From: Nitriliruptoraceae bacterium
GTDB lineage: Bacteria; Actinomycetota; Nitriliruptoria; Nitriliruptorales; Nitriliruptoraceae
Reading direction: 5' to 3'
DNA length: 12,080 nucleotides
Assembly: GCA_007131525.1 (NCBI GenBank)
Contig: SLQK01000034.1
Span: 1-12,080 of the forward strand
Positions within the stretch are counted from its first letter, which is position 1, and each line of letters begins with the position of its first letter. Both the position numbers and the translations under genes were made by a program. Shown piece by piece: positions 1-5,681 of the stretch. Below the pieces are notes generated by a model. It saw only the letters and a program-made list of their open reading frames with translations. It was not told the DNA's origin and did not search any database.

Positions 1-156
1 ACCGGCACCAGCGGCGAGCTCCGCCGCCCCCGCGGCCAACGATGCCGTGCCCGCCGCCAGCTCGCTGGCGCCCTCGGCCAGCGTCCCGGTCCCCGAGGCG
101 AGCTCCGCCGCCCCCGAGGCCAACCCCGTGGCGCCGTCGGCGAGGTCGCTCGCGCC
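1..156 (-). repeat. 21-bp (heptad-coding) tandem repeat, with an 84-bp higher-order unit
   Basis: Translated on the minus strand this segment reads as consecutive heptads GASDLAD, GATGLAS, GAAELAS, GTGTLAE, GASELAA, GTASLAA, GAAELAA and then runs off the edge. At DNA level the 28-bp stretches at 13-40 and 97-124 differ at one base and are offset by 84 bp, which is four heptads. This suggests duplication of a 28-residue block on top of the basic heptad. The array probably continues beyond position 1. Confidence 0.85.
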
Positions 157-870
157 GTCGGCGGCCAGGGAACCGAGGGCGCCGAGCACCGCCGCCGCAT
201 CCCGGTCCAGCACGCCGTCAGGCAGCACGTGCGACCCGAGTCCGTCCAGGGGGGTGACGTCCACGCTGATCGTCGGCGTGCCGCGCCCGGGGCTGGCGAC
301 CACGGTCAGCACCAGCTCGTCGGCGAGCAGGGGCGGGAACAGCACACCGGTCCGGCGCACCGCCACCTCGCCGTCCTCGATCGCGGTCCCGACCCCGTCA
401 CCCTCGGGCGCCGTCACGGACCACCCCGCCGGGTAGCGCACCTCGAGGTGCACCAGCTGCGGCAGACCGATGCGGCGCTGGACGGTCCGCGTCCCGAGCG
501 GCCCGTCGACCACGACCTCGCGGGTCCGGGCCGTGACGTCGCGCACGCTGACCCGGGTGGTGACCGGGCCCGCGACACGGGTGAGCTCGGCTGCCTCGAG
601 CGAGCGGCCGCTCACGGCCTCGTGGACGACCCCGACCCCGACGCTCAGTGGTCGGACCTCGTCGAGGATGCAGGCGGCGCCGTCGACATCGACGACCCGC
701 TGCTCCACCTGCTCGACCTCGCCGTTGTCCGCCAGGGCCCCCACGGTGAGCACGGCGGTGTCGGCTCCGATCGGCGGGCAGGCCAGGCCGCCCGGCACCA
801 GCGGCGGCGGCGCACCGAGCAGCAGCGCCGTCACCGCCGACATCACCGCCAGACGACCGCCGCGTCGCAC
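1..870 (-). CDS. Exported Gly/Leu heptad-repeat protein, 3' end outside window
   Basis: I do not recognise a named gene. The frame is open on the minus strand from position 1080 to the left edge, so the C-terminus is missing; 290 residues are visible from the chosen GTG at 870. Residues 1-30 look like a signal peptide (MRRGGR, then a hydrophobic stretch, then PGGLA before Cys31). Residues 31 to about 235 are beta-rich in appearance, with a possible Cys31/Cys67 disulfide. From residue 239 to the edge the protein is an unbroken heptad repeat of the form G-A/T-x-x-L-A-x (seven full copies), like the X-X-X-Leu-X-X-Gly heptads known in ectodomains of actinobacterial and YhgE/Pip-type membrane proteins. 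The start is uncertain: no good ribosome site is visible. GTG 996, 969 and 963 would add an Arg/Pro-rich leader; ATG 843 would remove the basic n-region. It is probably cell-surface or membrane-linked; function unknown. Confidence 0.68.
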   Translation of the reverse strand, partial: MRRGGRLAVMSAVTALLLGAPPPLVPGGLACPPIGADTAVLTVGALADNGEVEQVEQRVVDVDGAACILDEVRPLSVGVGVVHEAVSGRSLEAAELTRVAGPVTTRVSVRDVTARTREVVVDGPLGTRTVQRRIGLPQLVHLEVRYPAGWSVTAPEGDGVGTAIEDGEVAVRRTGVLFPPLLADELVLTVVASPGRGTPTISVDVTPLDGLGSHVLPDGVLDRDAAAVLGALGSLAADGASDLADGATGLASGAAELASGTGTLAEGASELAAGTASLAAGAAELAAGAG

Positions 871-1045
871 CCGGGCGACGGTGCCCTGACGCCGGCGACG
901 GCGGCGGGCAGCGGGCAGCTCGGCACGACGCGGCCGATCGCGACGCGTGGGAGCTGGGGGCACGGGCACGGCCGATCCGGGAGGTGCGGGGAGCACGACC
1001 GGTGGCGCCGCACGGACGGACAGCCACCGGGAGGCGGGATCATCT

Positions 1046-1065
1046 CGGATACAGGAGTGTATCCG
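1046..1065. promoter_or_regulatory. 20-bp perfect palindrome, operator candidate
   Basis: The sequence CGGATACAGGAGTGTATCCG has two perfect 8-bp arms (1046-1053 and 1058-1065) around a 4-bp centre. It lies in the only intergenic AT-richer patch in this part of the window, between panD and the heptad-repeat gene, and covers a possible minus-strand -10 hexamer. This geometry fits a dimeric repressor or activator site. I do not recognise the motif as that of a known regulator. As RNA it would form an 8-bp stem with a 4-nt loop, but no U-run follows on the minus strand, so an intrinsic terminator for panD is less likely. Confidence 0.55.
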
Positions 1066-1084
1066 GATGCACCGTCGTCTTCAG
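1056..1084 (-). promoter_or_regulatory. Candidate promoter for the heptad-repeat gene
   Basis: On the minus strand CTGAAG (1084-1079) is separated by 17 bp from TACACT (1061-1056). The -10 fits the TANNNT pattern; the -35 matches TTGACA at only three positions. The predicted start of transcription near 1049 falls inside the palindrome. The -10 match and its overlap with the palindrome are the main support. Confidence 0.35.
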
Positions 1085-1120
1085 GGCCGTGTGCAGGACC
1101 GCGGGATCAGGTCCTCCGGG

Positions 1121-1504
1121 TCACCGGCGGGTGTGGGCCGGCTCGGTGGTGGTGAGCTCCGTGATGCGGTTCTGGTCATCGACCATGACCACGGTCGGTT
1201 CGAAGGCACGGGCCTCGGCGTCCTCGAACTCGGCGTAGCTGACCACGATGACCAGGTCACCGGGTTGGACCAGGCGGGCCGCCGCCCCGTTCAGGCACAT
1301 GTCGCCGCTGCCGGGTGCACCGGGGATCACGTAGGTCTCGAGCCGGGCACCGTTGTCGATGTCGACGACCTGGACCTTCTCGTTGGGCAGCAGATCGGCG
1401 GCGACCATCAGGTCCTGGTCGATCGTGATGGACCCGACGTAGTGGAGGTCGGCGCCGGTGACCCGGGCACGGTGGATCTTCGACTTCATGAGCGTGCGTC
1501 GCAC
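1121..1504 (-). CDS. panD: Aspartate 1-decarboxylase (pyruvoyl enzyme precursor)
   Basis: Converts L-aspartate to beta-alanine and CO2 for pantothenate and CoA synthesis in the cytoplasm. The 127-residue product matches the family throughout: MKSKIHRA at the N-terminus, HYVGS at 21-25, DIDNGARLETY at 48-58, NGAAA at 72-76 and PGD at 81-83. The proenzyme is known to cleave itself between Gly24 and Ser25 to create the pyruvoyl group, and both residues fall exactly at 24 and 25 if the GTG at 1504 is the start. Lys9, Arg54, Thr57 and Tyr58 of the active site are also at their family positions. The start has a GAGGAG ribosome site 7 nt upstream. An in-frame ATG at 1543 would add 13 unrelated residues and lose this site. 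panB and panC are not in the window. Confidence 0.97.
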   Translation of the reverse strand: MRRTLMKSKIHRARVTGADLHYVGSITIDQDLMVAADLLPNEKVQVVDIDNGARLETYVIPGAPGSGDMCLNGAAARLVQPGDLVIVVSYAEFEDAEARAFEPTVVMVDDQNRITELTTTEPAHTRR

Positions 1505-1575
1505 GTCGTCGCTCCTCGACCGGGGGACCGTCGTCGCCAGCACCGGCTGGTCGCCGCGACCCCGAGGCGGTGGTT

Positions 1576-1596
1576 CCCGCGCGGCTCCGGCGCGGG
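1576..1596 (-). repeat. 7-bp-stem hairpin in the panD leader
   Basis: CCCGCGC (1576-1582) and GCGCGGG (1590-1596) are perfect inverted copies around a 7-nt loop. If transcription starts near 1596, this hairpin would sit at the very 5' end of the panD mRNA. In sequence this GC-rich, a stem of this size can arise by chance, so its role is speculative. Confidence 0.4.
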
Positions 1597-1602
1597 GGCG
1601 AC

Positions 1603-1632
1603 ACGGTACCGGTCGGGGGGTCCGGAGCCCAA
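1603..1632 (-). promoter_or_regulatory. Candidate promoter for panD
   Basis: On the minus strand TTGGGC (1632-1627) is followed after 18 bp by TACCGT (1608-1603). The -10 fits TANNNT, and the -35 keeps the TTG core. It would give a leader of roughly 90 nt before the panD GTG at 1504. Confidence 0.4.
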
Positions 1633-1635
1633 GAT

Positions 1636-1670
1636 CGACCGGTCGCCGGCCGGCGTGCTCCGCCCGGTCG
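1636..1670. repeat. Inverted repeat with internal palindrome, downstream of ald
   Basis: CGACCGG (1636-1642) and CCGGTCG (1664-1670) are perfect inverted arms. Between them lies the 12-bp perfect palindrome CGCCGGCCGGCG (1644-1655). It lies 33 bp after the ald stop. No U-run follows on the minus strand, so it is not a classical terminator. It could be an mRNA 3' stem for ald or simply a product of high GC. Confidence 0.35.
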
Positions 1671-1702
1671 GTCGCGGTCGCTGTCCCCGTCGTCCGCCGC
1701 CG

Positions 1703-2800
1703 CTAGGTCCCGAGGGCCTGGGCCACCGCCGGGTGCACGATCCGCCCATCCGCCACGTTCAGCGACCCCGCGAGCGCCGGGTGCTCGGCTGCGGTGCCCG
1801 CGCGACCGCTCGCGACGTCCTCGACCAGGATCGCCAGCTTGCCGATGACCGCCGCGGACAGCGCTGCGGAGGCCGTGCGGGGGAACTGGCCAGGCACGTT
1901 GGTCACGCAGTAGTGCACGACCCCGTGCTCCACGTAGGTGGGGTCGGACAGCGTGGTGGGGCGTGCCGTGGCGATGCAGCCGCCCTGGTCGATCGCGAGA
2001 TCGACGATCACCGATCCGGGGCGCATGGACGCGACCATCGGCTCGGTCACCACCGTGGGCGCGAGCGCGCCGGGCACCAGGGCCGCCCCGATCACGAGGT
2101 CCGCCTCCCGGACGTGGCCGGCGACCAGGGCCGGCTCGCTGGCCTGGGAGGCGTCCAGCGTGCCGTCGAGACGGAAGCGGTACAGCCGCTCGAGATCGAT
2201 GTCGATGCCGGTCACGTGCGCCCCGAGGCCGCGCGCGCCACGGGCTGCGATCGACCCGGCGACCCCCAGCCCGATCACGACGACCTTGGCGGGGGGGACC
2301 CCGGCCGCCCCGCCCATGAGGGTCCCGTTCCCTCCGAGGGAAGCCGACAGGTAGGCGGCACCGACGATCACCGAGGCCCGTCCAGCGACCTCGGACATCG
2401 GTGCCAGCAGCGGGAGCCCATGCACGTCGGTCAGGGTCTCGAAGGCGTAGGCCGCCACCCCGCTGGACTGCAGCGCCTCGGTCAGGGTCGGTTCGGCCGC
2501 CAGGTGCAGGTAGCAGAAGAGGGTGAGATCCTCCCGCAGGTGCGCGAACTCACCGGGCTGGGGTTCCTTGACCTTGACGACGACGTCGCTGGCCCAGACC
2601 TCCGCAGCCGCCGCACCGAGGGTGGCCCCGGCCTCGAGGTAGTCGTCGTCGGAGAACCCGGCACCCTGCCCGGCGCCGCGCTGCACGACCACGGTGTGGC
2701 CACGTTCGATCAGCAGGTGCACGGCCGACGGGGTCAGCGCCACCCGCCGTTCGCGGTCCTTGACCTCCACCGGCACCCCGACCCGCACGCGCTCGCTCAC
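1703..2800 (-). CDS. ald: Alanine dehydrogenase (NAD-dependent)
   Basis: Interconverts L-alanine and pyruvate plus ammonia using NAD, in the cytoplasm. The 365-residue product is close to the usual 370 and aligns along its length with the mycobacterial enzyme: VGVPVEVKDRERRVALTP at the N-terminus, VKVKEP at 75-80 with the substrate-binding Lys78, FCYLHLAA with catalytic His99, LLAPMSEVAGR at 131-141, a Rossmann turn GLGVAG at 177-182 with Asp200 at the end of the second strand for NAD, and DLAIDQGG with Asp271 in the active site. I chose the GTG at 2800 because the protein family begins here and GGGAGG lies 5 nt upstream. The frame stays open to 2944, but the extra residues have no family match and would overlap the upstream CPBP gene. 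In mycobacteria, ald is controlled by an Lrp-type regulator and by redox state. Confidence 0.96.
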   Translation of the reverse strand: MSERVRVGVPVEVKDRERRVALTPSAVHLLIERGHTVVVQRGAGQGAGFSDDDYLEAGATLGAAAAEVWASDVVVKVKEPQPGEFAHLREDLTLFCYLHLAAEPTLTEALQSSGVAAYAFETLTDVHGLPLLAPMSEVAGRASVIVGAAYLSASLGGNGTLMGGAAGVPPAKVVVIGLGVAGSIAARGARGLGAHVTGIDIDLERLYRFRLDGTLDASQASEPALVAGHVREADLVIGAALVPGALAPTVVTEPMVASMRPGSVIVDLAIDQGGCIATARPTTLSDPTYVEHGVVHYCVTNVPGQFPRTASAALSAAVIGKLAILVEDVASGRAGTAAEHPALAGSLNVADGRIVHPAVAQALGT

Positions 2801-2841
2801 GACCGCCTCCCCTGCCTCGTGGTCCTGCTCCCGGTCGCTCG

Positions 2842-2847
2842 AACCTA
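2842..2847 (-). promoter_or_regulatory. Candidate -10 element for ald
   Basis: Minus-strand TAGGTT fits TANNNT and lies about 40 nt before the ald GTG, giving a leader of roughly 35 nt. I see no clear -35 hexamer, which would be consistent with an activator-dependent promoter. Direct repeats lie immediately upstream. Confidence 0.3.
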
Positions 2848-2850
2848 GTG

Positions 2851-2877
2851 GCCGATCCCGGGGCGCGACGCCGATCC
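2851..2877 (-). repeat. Direct repeat GGATCGGC x2 upstream of ald
   Basis: The 8-mer GGATCGGC (minus strand) occurs at 2877-2870 and again at 2858-2851, 19 bp apart, which is close to two helical turns. The second copy ends 3 bp before the candidate -10 of ald. This arrangement is typical of a protein binding the same face of the DNA over a -35 region. Confidence 0.4.
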
Positions 2878-2921
2878 TGCCGGAGCGTCGCAGCGCAGCA
2901 GGAGGGAGGGGGCTGCTGGCG

Positions 2922-3902
2922 TCAGCCGACGCCCACCAGCGCACGCAACGCCACGAGCGGCGCTGCCGCCAGATCGAGGTCGAGCAGGTCCTCGAGGTCG
3001 AGGCGGTCGACCAGCACGGCCAACCCCAGGGAGATCGCGTTGAAGACGGCGTGCCCGAGGACCGCCACCATCAGGTTGCCGGTCAGGTGGAAGGCCAGCG
3101 CCAGCAGGAAGCCGACGGTGAACAGCCCGACGAGCGCGAAGGGCTGGGAGACCACCACCTCGATGTGGATCAGGGCGAAGACGACGGAGGACAGGACCAG
3201 GCCGACGGCGAGGTTGATGCGGTCGGCCAACGCCCGGAACAGCACGCCCCGGAAGATGACCTCCTCGGCGAGCGGGGCGACCACCACCGCGAGCAGCGCC
3301 ACCAGGGCCAGCGGCAGGCCACCGGCCAGGGCGTCCTGGAGCAGCTGCTGCTCGACGGGGTCCTCGACGCCGGCCAGGAGCACCACGATCGCGTTGAGCG
3401 TGTAGGCGACGATGGCCACCCCGACCCCGGTGGCCAACCCGATGGCGACCATCGCGCCGGTGGTGCGGGTCGGCCCCCACAGGCGGGAGAACGGCCGTCC
3501 TGCGGCCAGCAGGGGCAGCAGGGCCAGAGCGAACACGACCACCTGGAGCACCAGGCCGATCATGAGGTTCAGCACGATGAGGGTCGCGTTCTCCTGGGCG
3601 ACGGTCTCCACGGCGTCGATGCCGACGATGCCCACCAGCACGAGGTTCGGTGCGATGAAGATCAGCACGGAGAAGGTGGCGATCCACAGCCCGTAGGGTG
3701 AGGGCACGTCGCGGAGGGAGGTGCGGGTGCGCGTCCGGTGGGAGCCAGGCGGCTGGGGGACGCCCCGCTCCGGCGGCGCGACGGGACGTGCCGCCGGTGG
3801 ACCGACCACCGGCTGCCCTGCCGGCGCCCCGGGGGGCGGTGGTGGTCCGTCGGGTCGCCACGGCTGCCCGGCTCCGGGGGGTGGCGGGGGCGTGGGACTC
3901 AT
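2922..3902 (-). CDS. CPBP-family intramembrane metalloprotease
   Basis: Predicted integral membrane protease of the CPBP (Abi, Rce1-like) family. The 326-residue protein starts with about 65 residues rich in Pro, Gly and Arg, likely cytoplasmic, followed by several hydrophobic segments (about 70-95, 105-133, 148-177, 195-212, 232-247, 255-292). The three family motifs are intact: EEVIFR at 213-218 (Glu213, Glu214, Arg218), FALIH at 242-246 and HAVFN at 284-288, which together bind the catalytic metal. Its ATG overlaps the stop of the SpoIID-like gene as ATGA, with GGAG 6 nt upstream, so the two are probably translationally coupled. The substrate is unknown; family members act in CAAX processing, bacteriocin immunity or membrane-protein turnover. 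The envelope context suggests a surface role (inference). Confidence 0.9.
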   Translation of the reverse strand: MSPTPPPPPGAGQPWRPDGPPPPPGAPAGQPVVGPPAARPVAPPERGVPQPPGSHRTRTRTSLRDVPSPYGLWIATFSVLIFIAPNLVLVGIVGIDAVETVAQENATLIVLNLMIGLVLQVVVFALALLPLLAAGRPFSRLWGPTRTTGAMVAIGLATGVGVAIVAYTLNAIVVLLAGVEDPVEQQLLQDALAGGLPLALVALLAVVVAPLAEEVIFRGVLFRALADRINLAVGLVLSSVVFALIHIEVVVSQPFALVGLFTVGFLLALAFHLTGNLMVAVLGHAVFNAISLGLAVLVDRLDLEDLLDLDLAAAPLVALRALVGVG

Positions 3903-5677
3903 GGGCGGCTCCGGGACGGACGTCGGACGATGAGCAGCAGCGAGACGACGAGCACCAGCCCGACGATCGCGCTGGCGGCCAGCATGATGCCGGATGGGGC
4001 GATCCTCGGCAGGTTCGGACCCGACCCCTCGGCCGGAGGGGCGGGCTGCGCGATCGTGACCTCGGTGGCGGTGCCCGCGCTGCGTCCGGCCCCGTCCTCC
4101 CCCGTCAGGACCAGACGGTAGGTGCCGGCGGGCACGGGGGCGCCGTCATCGTCGGTGAGCCGCCAGGTCGCTGCGTGGAGCCCGGGCTCGGCGACACCGA
4201 GGTGGCGGGTGGTGACCGCCTGTCCAGCCTCGTCCGCCACCTCGAGCCGGAGCAGGACGTGCTTGTTGACCTCCGCCTCGACCGTGACAGCCTCCCCGTC
4301 ACGGGTCAGGGCGGGGACCGGTCGGGTGGGACCCACCTCGAGCTCGCGCTCGTGGTCAGCGGGAGGCGTCAACCGCCAGCCACCCGGACCCCTGCTGGCC
4401 GTCCAGGGCCCGAGCGCACGCTCGACGACCACCTCCCCCCGGGCGTCGACGATGGTCACGACATCGTCCGCCGACAGCATGACCTCCTCGCGCTGGCCCA
4501 GCCCGACGCGGATGCGCTCCGGGAGCTCCGCCGGCCGGGTCGGCTGCAGCCCGCCGTAGTAGGCCGCGAGGATGGCAAGGTGATCGGCCCCGTCCTCCGC
4601 CCGGCCCCGTGCCCCGTACTGGCCCATCCCGACCCCGTGCCCCCAGCCGCGACCCTCCAGCATCACCTCGTCGTCGCGGACGTCCACGGTGAAGCGCGAC
4701 GACGGCACGGTTGAGGGCAGCGGCCGAAGCCCGTCGGCTCGACGGCTCGGGAACCGGTCGGGGAAGCGAGCAGGGGCGACCAGCGACACGAAGTCGCGCA
4801 GCTCGACGGCTCCCACCTCGACGACCGTCCCGTCGCGTCCCGTCACCCGGAACGCGGCGGTGACGTCGTCGACGTCGCCGGTGCGCGCCACCTCGGCGAC
4901 CGGCACGGTGGCGACCAGCCGTTCGCCCCGCGACAACACCTCGTCGAACTCCTCCCGGGTGAAGACCACCCGCCACCGGTGGTAGGGCGACACCGCGTCG
5001 TAGGGATCATCGATGGCGACCAGGTAGGGGCGGGACCCGCTGGTCGGGAACACCTCCTCGTTGGCGTAGGTCCTGCCACCCGAGGTGGAGAAGTAGCGGG
5101 CGAGGATCGGGCCGCCGTCAGGACCGATCAGCACCTCGCCGGCGGTCGCGGCGACGGCCTCTTCCCAGCGCTGGCCGCCGTCGAGCACGACCTCGGCGCC
5201 GCGGAAGACCTGGCAGGCCGTGGTGGCGCAGAGGTCGAAGCCCGCGTGGGCGCCGTGCACAGCCGACCACCAGGCGTAGGTACGGGCGGCCACCGCCTGG
5301 GCCTTCAGCGCCTCCAGCGGCCACCGGCCCGGCATCTCCGCGACCCCGGCGACGTAGCGCTCGACGTCCAGTTCGTTGATCACCTGGCCGTCGGCGGCCA
5401 ACTCGACGGTGTCGTGGTAGCGCACACCGTCGATGCCGATCAGGACGCCCTCACCCCCCACGACCCGCACCGCGCCGTCCACCTCGACCGCGCCGTCGGG
5501 CTGCGCCGTGGCCGCTCGCGGCCCACCGGGGCCGACGCTCACCAGCAGCGCCAGCACCACGGCCAGCACGACGACCGCCACGACGGCCCGCGCGCCGAGC
5601 AGGACGCGACGACCGACTGGTGGGCCAGGGCCGGCCCCCGCACCGCTCGGTGACCGCCGGCACGGGGCCGCCGCCAT
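3899..5677 (-). CDS. SpoIID/LytB-domain peptidoglycan-cleaving protein, membrane-anchored
   Basis: Probable lytic transglycosylase acting on denuded or nascent glycan outside the membrane. The 592 residues comprise an N-terminal signal or membrane segment (about 24-48), a SpoIID domain (about 65-380), an Ig-like segment (about 465-545) resembling the FlgD-type fold, and a C-terminal membrane helix (about 563-584) with a basic tail. SpoIID hallmarks are present: AEMPGRWPLEALKAQAVAAR (113-132) with the catalytic-type Glu114, H-x2-H-x-GFDLC-x4-CQVF (140-158) that matches the zinc-binding region, FSTSGGRTYANEEVF (196-210) and GWGHGVGMGQYGA (344-356). The ATG at 5677 lies 4 bp after the murA stop; the frame stays open further upstream, but only inside murA. 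Classic SpoIID acts in endospore engulfment; no sporulation partner is seen here, so vegetative wall remodelling is more likely. Confidence 0.9.
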   Translation of the reverse strand: MAAAPCRRSPSGAGAGPGPPVGRRVLLGARAVVAVVVLAVVLALLVSVGPGGPRAATAQPDGAVEVDGAVRVVGGEGVLIGIDGVRYHDTVELAADGQVINELDVERYVAGVAEMPGRWPLEALKAQAVAARTYAWWSAVHGAHAGFDLCATTACQVFRGAEVVLDGGQRWEEAVAATAGEVLIGPDGGPILARYFSTSGGRTYANEEVFPTSGSRPYLVAIDDPYDAVSPYHRWRVVFTREEFDEVLSRGERLVATVPVAEVARTGDVDDVTAAFRVTGRDGTVVEVGAVELRDFVSLVAPARFPDRFPSRRADGLRPLPSTVPSSRFTVDVRDDEVMLEGRGWGHGVGMGQYGARGRAEDGADHLAILAAYYGGLQPTRPAELPERIRVGLGQREEVMLSADDVVTIVDARGEVVVERALGPWTASRGPGGWRLTPPADHERELEVGPTRPVPALTRDGEAVTVEAEVNKHVLLRLEVADEAGQAVTTRHLGVAEPGLHAATWRLTDDDGAPVPAGTYRLVLTGEDGAGRSAGTATEVTIAQPAPPAEGSGPNLPRIAPSGIMLAASAIVGLVLVVSLLLIVRRPSRSRP

Positions 5678-5681
5678 CGGC

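Larger units (their letters stand above)
871..1120. other. Spacer between panD and the heptad-repeat gene
   Basis: About 250 bp lie between the panD stop and the chosen start of the left gene. The part from 1041 to 1070 is clearly less GC-rich than its surroundings and holds a 20-bp palindrome with a promoter-like hexamer inside it. The part from 871 to about 996 could be coding if an upstream GTG is the real start of the left gene, because the frame stays open to 1080. I see no RNA gene here. Confidence 0.5.
1505..1702. other. ald-panD spacer with promoter-like and inverted-repeat elements
   Basis: This 198-bp spacer is long for this window and holds no convincing gene. From ald towards panD it contains an inverted repeat at 1636-1670, a promoter-like pair at 1632-1603, a GC hairpin at 1596-1576, and the panD ribosome site. 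This suggests that panD can be transcribed separately from ald. Confidence 0.5.
2801..2921. other. CPBP-ald spacer
   Basis: This 121-bp spacer carries, in transcription order, a 6-bp inverted repeat just after the CPBP stop (CAGCAG at 2896-2901 with CTGCTG at 2913-2918), an 8-bp direct repeat, a -10-like TAGGTT and the ald ribosome site. The gap suggests that ald is a separate transcription unit from the murA group. Confidence 0.45.

Noticed and set aside
1..156. CRISPR or satellite-type non-coding repeat
   Set aside because: The 21-bp periodicity keeps the reading frame and encodes clean heptads, so it is a protein repeat; there are no spacers.
398..1027. 209-codon minus-strand frame over the same region as the heptad-repeat gene
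   Set aside because: Arg/Ala/Gly-rich, out of frame with the repeat protein that has a signal peptide and regular heptads.
843..1043. 66-codon minus-strand frame whose stop overlaps ATG 843 as TGATG
   Set aside because: The overlap looks like translational coupling to the heptad-repeat gene, but the product is Pro/Arg/Cys-rich and unlike a real protein, and the repeat gene's own frame, which is the coding-like one, runs on upstream. Probably coincidence.
1644..1655. 12-bp palindrome CGCCGGCCGGCG as an operator
   Set aside because: Made only of G and C; in DNA of about 74% GC such palindromes are common by chance. Kept only as part of the inverted repeat.
947..2848. 633-codon plus-strand open frame opposite panD and ald
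   Set aside because: Covers two well-supported minus-strand genes and their spacers, and has a composition typical of an antisense frame.
2845..3861. 338-codon minus-strand frame overlapping the CPBP gene
   Set aside because: Out-of-frame shadow; all CPBP motifs and membrane segments are in the other frame.
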